Below are positions 1 to 4,494 of a stretch of 5,325 nt of DNA, in pieces (positions within the stretch are counted from its first letter, which is position 1; every line of letters begins with the position of its first letter). The translations under genes and the position numbers were made by a program. This DNA is from Prevotella sp. UBA746 (lineage in GTDB: Bacteria > Bacteroidota > Bacteroidia > Bacteroidales > Bacteroidaceae), in assembly GCA_002298545.1 (NCBI GenBank), contig DBKQ01000016.1, forward strand, positions 35,511 through 40,835. Reading direction: 5' to 3'. The notes below the pieces were generated by a model, which worked only from the letters and a program-made list of their open reading frames with translations, did no database searches and had not been told where the DNA came from.

Positions 1-88
1 CGGTAGTTACAACACCTGCGTCGTGGTAAAACGCTACCCTTGTAATTGTGATTTCTTCCGACGTAAAGGGTTGGAGGGATGGCGGCAT
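1..88 (-). CDS. Possible N-terminus of an unidentified protein, cut by the window edge
   Basis: Read on the minus strand, an ATG at 88-86 opens 29 codons without a stop, running off the left edge. The translation starts MPPSLQPFTSEEITITRVAF and has a normal protein-like composition, whereas the plus-strand frames here are Cys/Arg/Trp-rich or stop quickly. AGGAGG lies only two bases before the ATG, too close to act as a standard ribosome binding site, and an in-frame TAA sits three codons upstream, so the frame cannot start earlier. I see no TAnnTTTG promoter in the region upstream on the minus strand. I do not recognise the family. It could be a real gene start, part of a degraded gene, or a chance frame; too little of it is present to decide. 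Confidence 0.33.
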   Translation of the reverse strand, partial: MPPSLQPFTSEEITITRVAFYHDAGVVTT

Positions 89-114
89 TTCCTCCTGTTA
101 ATAAAGTAAAATGT

Positions 115-175
115 AAAATTCCTTCACCATAAATATCATAGAATCAGTAAGTTACAATAAAAGTGAAGGAATTTT
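115..175. repeat. Perfect 13-bp inverted repeat with 35-nt loop
   Basis: The arms AAAATTCCTTCAC (115-127) and GTGAAGGAATTTT (163-175) are exact reverse complements and enclose a 35-nt AT-rich loop. The plus-strand right arm runs into a moderately T-rich stretch (GATTTTTAG). On the minus strand the corresponding arm also runs into T-rich sequence and then the possible gene at 88-1. It could be a terminator, although the loop is long for one, a structured leader of the minus-strand frame, or the remnant of a small element with inverted ends. The perfect pairing is seen directly; the function is not known. Confidence 0.6.
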
Positions 176-243
176 GATTTTTAGTAATCGAAAAAATATT
201 TTATATTATGTGTTGTTTCTTCTGACTTTAAATTTTTTTGTTA

Positions 244-251
244 TATCTTTG
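244..251 (+). promoter_or_regulatory. Bacteroidetes -7 box, first of two upstream of the thioesterase gene
   Basis: TATCTTTG followed by C matches TAnnTTTG. A good -33 TTTG at the usual spacing of about 20 nt is not visible; that position reads TTCTG. A start here would be near 257-259 and would give a leader of about 115 nt, containing the palindromic core of the repeat element. Confidence 0.5.
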
Positions 252-318
252 CATAAGATAAGCTGCATCTCAGTAATAAATCCAAACAAGTTTGGCTTAT
301 ATTGCATTCGATTTGCAT

Positions 319-326
319 TATCTTTG
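319..326 (+). promoter_or_regulatory. Likely -7 box of the thioesterase-ferritin operon
   Basis: TATCTTTG followed by C is the closer of the two -7 matches to the thioesterase start codon. It predicts transcription from about 332 and a leader of about 40 nt. The nearest TTTG upstream (291-294) is 24 nt away, a little wider than the usual 19-21 nt, so the -33 element is imperfect. The same 14-base context occurs at 244. Confidence 0.6.
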
Positions 327-373
327 CATAAGTAGAAATTATGACTTCTAAAATTTTAATCTTATAGAATATT

Positions 374-760
374 ATGGAAAAAGGAATAAAATACTCATTA
401 GAGAGAACAGTTGACAACGATATGACGGCGCGTGTGATGGGCAGCGGAACATTGGATGTCTTTGCTACACCTGCGATGATAGCCCTGATAGAGGAAACCG
501 CATGGAGAGGTGTGGCTCCTTACTTGGAAGAAGGCTGTGCTACGGTCGGAACACGTCTTGACGTGATGCATGTTGCGCCCACACCAGTTGGCATGAAAGT
601 GAGATGCGATGTGGAACTGACGGAGGTAGACGGCAGACGTCTTGTATTCTCCGTGTCGGTGGCAGACGAATGTGGCGAAATAGGTCGCGGCACGCATGAA
701 CGTTTCATTATCAATGAGGAGAAATTCCAGAATAAGGCAAATGCCAAGAAAGCAGAATAA
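374..760 (+). CDS. FlK-like hotdog-fold acyl-CoA thioesterase
   Basis: This 128-residue protein matches the fluoroacetyl-CoA thioesterase (FlK) branch of the hotdog-fold superfamily, which hydrolyses acyl-CoA thioesters in the cytoplasm. Compared from memory with Streptomyces cattleya FlK, the register is offset by ten residues without gaps through the core. All three catalytic residues are kept: Thr32 (FlK Thr42) in VFATP, Glu40 (Glu50) in the hotdog helix, and His66 (His76). Gly59 matches FlK Gly69. The family motifs VDGRRL (85-90) and EIGRGTHER (102-110) are present. The two lid phenylalanines of FlK (Phe33, Phe36) correspond to Gly23 and Thr26, so the fluoroacetate-selective gate is missing and a general or different short-chain acyl-CoA substrate is likelier. 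The C-terminal tail (about 114-128) is charged. The start is the first ATG after the promoter. The ferritin gene follows after 29 nt, suggesting one transcript. The family call is firm; the substrate is unknown. Confidence 0.88.
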   Translation: MEKGIKYSLERTVDNDMTARVMGSGTLDVFATPAMIALIEETAWRGVAPYLEEGCATVGTRLDVMHVAPTPVGMKVRCDVELTEVDGRRLVFSVSVADECGEIGRGTHERFIINEEKFQNKANAKKAE

Positions 761-789
761 TTAAAGTTAACATATTAAAAATAATAATT

Positions 790-1314
790 ATGCTAAACGA
801 GAAAATTGAAAAAGCTCTGAACGAGCAAATTAATGCCGAGATGTGGTCGGCTTATCTTTATCTTTCGATGGCAGCATATTGCCATAAAAGCGGTCAGCCA
901 GGAATGGCAAAGTGGTTTGAGGTTCAGTTTCAGGAGGAGCAGGATCATGCAAAGATATTATTCAACTACATCGTGCAGCGTAACGGTGTGGTAGAGTTGA
1001 AGCCTATAGATGCAGTTCCTACAGAATGGAAGTCATTGCTTGATGTCTTTGAGAGTACACTCGCTCATGAGCAGAAGGTTACGAGTCTTATTAACAATCT
1101 CTTTGCCTTGACACATCAGGAGAACGATTATGCCACACAGAGTATGCTCAAGTGGTTTATCGACGAGCAAGTTGAGGAAGAGGAAAATGCGCAGAACATC
1201 ATCGACAATCTCAAGATGATAAAAGACAATGGCTACGGCATATATATGCTTGACAAGGAACTTGGCGCACGTACTTATACACAGGCAGCTCCTTTGGCAA
1301 ATTCTTCGTTGTAA
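790..1314 (+). CDS. ftnA: Bacterial non-haem ferritin
   Basis: This 174-residue protein has the usual length of bacterial ferritin (FtnA), which oxidises Fe(II) and stores it as a ferric mineral inside a 24-subunit cytoplasmic shell. The di-iron ferroxidase residues fall at the same numbers as in E. coli FtnA: Glu17, Glu50, His53, Glu94, Gln127 and Glu130. The residues of the third iron site (Glu49, Glu126, Glu129) and the conserved Tyr24 are also present. The motif EEQDHA (49-54) and the absence of a haem-ligating Met at the usual place separate it from bacterioferritin, and the long fifth helix region (about 146-165) separates it from Dps. It starts 29 nt after the thioesterase stop with no promoter visible in the gap, so it probably shares that transcript. 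No iron-responsive operator was recognised upstream. Assignment is firm. Confidence 0.96.
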   Translation: MLNEKIEKALNEQINAEMWSAYLYLSMAAYCHKSGQPGMAKWFEVQFQEEQDHAKILFNYIVQRNGVVELKPIDAVPTEWKSLLDVFESTLAHEQKVTSLINNLFALTHQENDYATQSMLKWFIDEQVEEEENAQNIIDNLKMIKDNGYGIYMLDKELGARTYTQAAPLANSSL

Positions 1315-1334
1315 ACAAGGGGGGGGGCTTGTTT
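1313..1334 (+). repeat. Hairpin with a nine-G run overlapping the ferritin stop
   Basis: AAACAAG (1313-1319) pairs perfectly with CTTGTTT (1328-1334), and the loop consists only of G. Together they give an uninterrupted run of nine G (1319-1327) starting five bases after the stop codon. No T-run follows, so it is not a standard intrinsic terminator. It may protect the mRNA 3' end or pause polymerase ahead of the real terminator at 1358. It is also a slippage-prone homopolymer, but it lies outside the coding frame. Confidence 0.5.
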
Positions 1335-1357
1335 GCAGATTACGAATAGGTATAATG

Positions 1358-1402
1358 AAAAAAGGATGGACTAAAGATTCTCTTTAATCCATCCTTTTTT
1401 TT
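1358..1402. terminator. Bidirectional intrinsic terminator between convergent genes
   Basis: GGATGGA (1364-1370) pairs with TCCATCC (1388-1394). After one C/A mismatch, TAAAGA (1372-1377) pairs with TCTTTA (1381-1386), leaving a three-base loop. Six A precede the stem (1358-1363) and eight T follow it (1395-1402), so it can terminate transcription from both directions. It lies between the ferritin gene ending at 1314 and the minus-strand gene whose stop is at 1419, which is where a shared terminator is expected. Confidence 0.9.
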
Positions 1403-1418
1403 ATTTACAAAGTAAAAA

Positions 1419-1781
1419 TTACTTGTTCAGTCCACGATTTACAATAGTAGCGTTGAGCAGAGTCAAGTATGTGCGATACTGACTGTCAGACAATACACTG
1501 TGCATGTGTTTCAGGTCTTTCTTTAAAGCTTTTTCAACAAGACCCTTACGCTCGTCAGCATTAGCAACACCGGCGTTCATCATGTCAGCGCAGAATTCAG
1601 AATGAATGTCCTGTACTGCTTCCAACTGGTCGAACGACAACTCCAGTGCATCAGCAAGACGGCTGTAGTTAACCGTCATCTTGTAAGCGTTGGCGTTACT
1701 AACGGTGTTCAACTCTTCGTTCTCCGCAAAAGTCATGGTCATGCTGAGCACAGCCATAACAGTTAAAAACAATCTTTTCAT
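1419..1781 (-). CDS. Small exported helical protein with two LSxxQ motifs
   Basis: This 120-residue protein has a classic Sec signal peptide: MKRL, a hydrophobic core to about residue 17, and a likely cleavage after Ala19 (TFA|EN). There is no lipobox cysteine. The mature part, about 100 residues, is predicted to be almost wholly helical. It carries two related motifs, LSFDQ (48-52) and LSDSQ (97-101), the second followed by YRTYLTLLNATI. Paired LTxxQ-like motifs in a small periplasmic helical protein recall the Spy/CpxP family of envelope-stress chaperones. That resemblance is by pattern only, and an uncharacterised Bacteroidales family is equally possible. It is transcribed alone, with its own promoter at 1989-1958, a leader of about 170 nt and a terminator shared with the ferritin gene. 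The ATG at 1781 is preceded by AAGGATT and starts exactly at the signal peptide. It is a real gene with unknown function. Confidence 0.75.
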   Translation of the reverse strand: MKRLFLTVMAVLSMTMTFAENEELNTVSNANAYKMTVNYSRLADALELSFDQLEAVQDIHSEFCADMMNAGVANADERKGLVEKALKKDLKHMHSVLSDSQYRTYLTLLNATIVNRGLNK

Positions 1782-1951
1782 AATCCTTAAAATTTTAATT
1801 AATACTTAATGGTCTTGGTAGCGTTCTCTCGAATTCCCTCAACCGGTTATCCTTTAAATCTTTTACCTTAATATAACTATGTCTGTTTATTTCTCTTTTA
1901 GTGAAATACGGACTCAAATTCTGTTCTTTCAAACGTCCTTTTGTCCTTTCG
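1782..1951 (-). other. Long 5' leader of the exported-protein gene
   Basis: Between the predicted transcription start (about 1951) and the ATG at 1781 lie about 170 untranslated bases, long for such a small gene. The leader contains the palindromes AACCGGTT (1841-1848) and GAATTC (1830-1835). One minus-strand frame stays open from 2010 down to a TAA at 1797-1795 (72 codons including the stop) but contains no ATG, so it is not called as a gene. No riboswitch class was recognised. The rest of the gap up to 2213 is described under the promoter and palindrome entries. Confidence 0.45.
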
Positions 1952-1957
1952 ACGATG

Positions 1958-1989
1958 CAAAGGTATGCTGAAAAGATAAATAAAACAAA
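1958..1989 (-). promoter_or_regulatory. Bacteroidetes-type promoter of the exported-protein gene
   Basis: On the minus strand, TTTG (1989-1986) and TACCTTTG (1965-1958) match the -33 and -7 boxes of the Bacteroidetes primary sigma factor, with exactly 20 nt between them. The -7 box is followed by C. It is the best-formed promoter in the window and predicts transcription starting near 1951. Confidence 0.8.
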
Positions 1990-2024
1990 TAAAAAGACAT
2001 CTTGTTTGCGTTAACAGCGGATAT

Positions 2025-2040
2025 TTTGATGTAAATCAAA
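2025..2040. promoter_or_regulatory. FNR/CRP-type operator palindrome
   Basis: TTTGATGTAAATCAAA is a perfect inverted repeat with six-base arms and a GTAA spacer. Its inner part is exactly the FNR consensus TTGAT-N4-ATCAA (2026-2039). It lies in the divergent region between the exported-protein gene and the sugar operon. Its centre is about 81 bp upstream of the predicted start of the former and about 165 bp upstream of that of the latter, so the minus-strand gene is the likelier target. The match is seen directly; binding by an FNR/CRP-family regulator is inferred. Confidence 0.5.
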
Positions 2041-2136
2041 TTTATGATATGATAATATGATTTTATGTATGGTTTGTTTTATGACAGTTTGTAACTCGGG
2101 TTAGCTATATGCCTATAAATATATAAAAAGGTATAC

Positions 2137-2158
2137 TTCATGATTTTTTTGTCATGAA
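2137..2158. repeat. Short inverted repeat with poly-T loop upstream of the sugar operon
   Basis: TTCATGA (2137-2143) and TCATGAA (2152-2158) are reverse complements separated by TTTTTTTG. It lies about 30 bp upstream of the operon's -7 box, where an operator could sit. The AT-rich context makes chance a real possibility. Confidence 0.25.
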
Positions 2159-2184
2159 TAAGTGTATAGTTGTAAAAAATATGT

Positions 2185-2192
2185 TACATTTG
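2185..2192 (+). promoter_or_regulatory. -7 box of the transporter-kinase-cutC operon
   Basis: TACATTTG followed by C matches TAnnTTTG and predicts transcription from about 2198-2200, roughly 15 nt before the ATG at 2214. No TTTG is seen at 20-nt spacing; the nearest TTG is at 2170-2172. The -33 element is therefore weak, which could mean dependence on an activator. The box lies inside the upstream extension of the transporter frame, so it also helps decide the start codon. Confidence 0.55.
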
Positions 2193-2213
2193 CCGAAACA
2201 AATCAAACGAACT

Positions 2214-3500
2214 ATGAAACAAAGTAAAAACCGTATCGCTGTCATTGCGATGATGTTCCTTTTCGGAATGATAGCTTTTGTTACAAATCTTGCTGCACCG
2301 ATAGGTGTGGTTTGGAAGAATTCCTTTATAGAAAGTGGAAATGCAAATACAATAGGTATGTTGGGGAATGCAATGAATTTCCTTGCCTATTTCTTTATGG
2401 GAATACCGTCGGGAAAGATGCTTGCCAGGATTGGTTATAAGAAAACTGCGCTGTGGGGTATAGCAATAGGTGTGGTAGGACTTGTGCTTCAGTTCCTTTC
2501 CGGGTCATTAGATGAAAAAATTCCGGGTTTTGCAGTTTACCTTGCCGGAGCTTTTGTATGCGGCTTTTCCGTATGTATGCTCAATACTGTTGTAAACCCG
2601 ATGACAAATCTGCTTGGCGGTGGCGGAAACAGGGGAAACCAACTGAATCTGATTGGTGGAACGATAAACTCCCTTACAGGAACACTTACTCCGATGCTCG
2701 TTGGCATGCTGATAGGCACAGTAACGAAAAACACGCATATAGAGGATATAAATATTGTATTGTTTATGGCAATGGCAGTATTCGTAGCTTCTTTTCTTGT
2801 TCTTTTTTTTCTGCCGATAGAGAACCCGGAGCAGTCGGAGGCGGATGTTGCAGGTGCTGTCAATCCGTTGCGCTTTCGCAATTTCCGCTTAGGTGCGGCA
2901 GCAATATTCCTTTATGTTGGCGTTGAAGTTGGAATTCCCGGTACCTTGTTCTTTTATCTGTCAGATACAACAGCCGGAAGTGTTGGTTCCGGAATTGAAA
3001 ATGCAGCCGCTGTTGCCGGCTTTGCTGCTGCAACATATTGGCTACTGATGCTTGTCGGAAGATTCTTTGCCGGTTTTATTGCAGGAAGAGTCTCAAGTAG
3101 GAAAATGCTTATTTCTACATCATTCCTTGCAGTGTTGCTGATTACCATGGCTATGCTGCTCGGAGAGAGCAAGACGGTTATGACACCGGTATTCACTGGC
3201 GTAGGAATTGCAATGTATAACATGCCTGCCGGGGCATTGCTGCTTGTGTTGTGCGGACTGTGTACTTCGGTAATGTGGTCGTGTATCTTCAATCTCTCGG
3301 TGGAGGGATTGGGACAGAGCACGGCTTTAGGTTCCGGAATCTTTATGATGATGGTTGTTGGAGGTGGAGTGATGCCACTTGTGCAAAATCAGATAGCCGA
3401 CCATATAACATATATGGCATCGTATGCCGTACCGCTTGTGTCGTTGGTATACATATTATATTATGGTATAAATGGATGTAGAACAGGAAAAAATAAATAA
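2214..3500 (+). CDS. FucP/FHS-family sugar:proton symporter (MFS)
   Basis: This 428-residue inner-membrane protein has about 12 hydrophobic segments and belongs to the fucose/glucose/galactose:H+ symporter (FHS, FucP-like) branch of the major facilitator superfamily. Family landmarks, in order: the cytoplasmic loop GKMLARIGYKK (67-77) after TM2; NPM..LLGGGG (128-138) and QLNLIGGTINSL (143-154) around TM4-5; FLYVGVEVGIPG (232-243) with Glu238 in TM7; YWLLMLVGRFFAG (275-287) in TM8; and LSVEGLGQSTALGSG (361-375) leading into TM11. The length fits FucP relatives. The frame is open from an ATG at 2154, but the predicted -7 box at 2185 lies inside that stretch, and the 20 extra residues precede a normal transporter N-terminus, so 2214 is chosen. 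The sugar kinase gene begins directly after the stop, suggesting import of a hexose or N-acetyl-hexosamine that is phosphorylated inside. The exact sugar cannot be read from the sequence. Confidence 0.88.
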   Translation: MKQSKNRIAVIAMMFLFGMIAFVTNLAAPIGVVWKNSFIESGNANTIGMLGNAMNFLAYFFMGIPSGKMLARIGYKKTALWGIAIGVVGLVLQFLSGSLDEKIPGFAVYLAGAFVCGFSVCMLNTVVNPMTNLLGGGGNRGNQLNLIGGTINSLTGTLTPMLVGMLIGTVTKNTHIEDINIVLFMAMAVFVASFLVLFFLPIENPEQSEADVAGAVNPLRFRNFRLGAAAIFLYVGVEVGIPGTLFFYLSDTTAGSVGSGIENAAAVAGFAAATYWLLMLVGRFFAGFIAGRVSSRKMLISTSFLAVLLITMAMLLGESKTVMTPVFTGVGIAMYNMPAGALLLVLCGLCTSVMWSCIFNLSVEGLGQSTALGSGIFMMMVVGGGVMPLVQNQIADHITYMASYAVPLVSLVYILYYGINGCRTGKNK

Positions 3501-4481
3501 ATGGCAAAGAAGCAATTTTCTATAGGACTGGATTTAGGGGGTACGAATGCAGTCTTCGGTCTTGTAGACGACAAAAACGAGATAAAGGCAACAACGTCTG
3601 TCAAGACGCAGGACTACGAATATGCCTGGGAGTTCGTGGCAGATGCCGTAACGGCAATTAACGATATGGCAATAATTGCCGGAGGAATAGACAATGTTAT
3701 AGCAATGGGGATTGGAGCCCCGTGTGGAAACCATACAGACGGAACTATAGAGCATGCCGCAAATATAAAATGGGCAAAGGGAATAGTACCTTTGGCAAAG
3801 ATGTTCTCTGACAGTCTGGGTATTCCCGTGGCAATAACGAATGATGCAAAGGCTGCTGCTCTCGGGGAACTGAGATATGGAGCGGCACGGGGGATGTCGG
3901 ATTTTATAGAGATAACACTTGGTACGGGTGTCGGTTCGGGCATCGTGGCAAACGGTCAGCTCATTTACGGCTGCGACGGCTTTGCCGGGGAACTGGGACA
4001 TACGATAATTGATTTTGAACATGGCAGACCTTGCGGTTGCGGAAGGAGCGGTTGTCTGGATATGTATTGCTCCACGAGGGGTGTGCTGATGACGGTAAGG
4101 GAGATGGCGGCAATTTATGAAGGAGATTCTTTGCTGAAAGGAGACCAGATTTCGAAGGTTACGACATTGGATGTCTTCAATGCTGCAAATGAAGGAGACG
4201 AACTCGCTGTGGAGGTGTTTCGGCGTACTGGAGAGATTCTTGGCAGAGCATGTGCTAATTTTGCAAACTTCCTAAGTCCTGAGGCTTTTATCTTCTTTGG
4301 CGGTCTCTCAAAAGCAGGTGAGCTACTTCTCGGACCAGTAAGGGAAACATACGATAAGTATGTGTTGAGTCTGTATAAAGGAAAGGCAAAATTCATACAG
4401 AGTGGATTGAAGGATGAAACGGCTGCAATACTTGGAGCAGCTGCCGTAGGCTGGGACGTTGGAAATGCAAGTAAGAAATAA
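3501..4481 (+). CDS. ROK-family sugar kinase (glucose or N-acetylhexosamine type)
   Basis: This 326-residue cytoplasmic kinase transfers phosphate from ATP to the C6 hydroxyl of a hexose or N-acetyl-hexosamine. The ATP-phosphate loop DLGGTN is at 11-16, the catalytic base Asp115 sits in TNDAKAAALGE, and the ROK signature spans ITLGTGVGSG to AGELGHT (138-168). Glu164 and His167 are in ExGH, which contacts the sugar. The zinc site is His167 with Cys178, Cys180 and Cys185 in CGCGRSGC; the following residue, usually Glu, is Asp187. Length is normal for ROK kinases, and there is no N-terminal helix-turn-helix, so it is an enzyme and not a ROK repressor. Its ATG directly abuts the transporter's TAA, implying translational coupling. 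Bacteroides fragilis RokA, a relative, uses glucose and N-acetylglucosamine; either would fit here. The family is certain, the substrate is not. Confidence 0.93.
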   Translation: MAKKQFSIGLDLGGTNAVFGLVDDKNEIKATTSVKTQDYEYAWEFVADAVTAINDMAIIAGGIDNVIAMGIGAPCGNHTDGTIEHAANIKWAKGIVPLAKMFSDSLGIPVAITNDAKAAALGELRYGAARGMSDFIEITLGTGVGSGIVANGQLIYGCDGFAGELGHTIIDFEHGRPCGCGRSGCLDMYCSTRGVLMTVREMAAIYEGDSLLKGDQISKVTTLDVFNAANEGDELAVEVFRRTGEILGRACANFANFLSPEAFIFFGGLSKAGELLLGPVRETYDKYVLSLYKGKAKFIQSGLKDETAAILGAAAVGWDVGNASKK

Positions 4482-4494
4482 TCTGTATAAGAAA

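Larger units (their letters stand above)
238..332 (+). repeat. Promoter-bearing interspersed repeat element, copy 1
   Basis: The 14-mer TATCTTTGCATAAG occurs at 244-257 and again at 319-332, bracketing a 61-nt core. A 27-nt stretch at 238-264 recurs at 5299-5325 with a single mismatch (A243 against G5304), including 21 identical bases from 244 to 264. Inside the core is CCAAAC-AA-GTTTGG (282-295). ATAAGC (258-263) can pair with GCTTAT (295-300), so a transcript starting at the first -7 box could fold at its 5' end. The bracketing repeats each contain a Bacteroidetes -7 box. From memory, related promoter-like repeats recur between genes in Prevotella and relatives, but I could not search for this. 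Confidence 0.6.

Noticed and set aside
2..109. Plus-strand frame ending at TAA 107-109, as a possible 3' end of an upstream gene
   Set aside because: The translation is Cys-, Arg- and Trp-rich with no recognisable pattern; the minus-strand frame over the same bases looks more protein-like.
341..367. Eight-codon ATG frame ahead of the thioesterase, as a possible leader peptide
   Set aside because: It is very short, has no runs of a regulatory amino acid, and no alternative hairpins were seen beside it.
790..1314. Dps or bacterioferritin as alternatives for the ferritin gene
   Set aside because: The ferroxidase ligands fall at E. coli FtnA positions, the third-site glutamates are present, and the protein has the ferritin length without a haem-binding Met at the usual position.
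3534..4022. Minus-strand open frame of 162 codons
   Set aside because: It lies wholly antisense to the ROK kinase gene, whose family motifs are unmistakable; the translation is Cys/Tyr/Arg-rich and resembles no protein I know.
3501..4481. ROK transcriptional repressor (NagC/Mlc/XylR type)
   Set aside because: The protein begins directly with the ATP-binding loop at residue 11 and has no helix-turn-helix domain ahead of it.
4459..4494. TTG start that would extend CutC by 12 residues
   Set aside because: It overlaps the end of the kinase gene and adds residues absent from CutC relatives; ATG 4495 gives the normal N-terminus.
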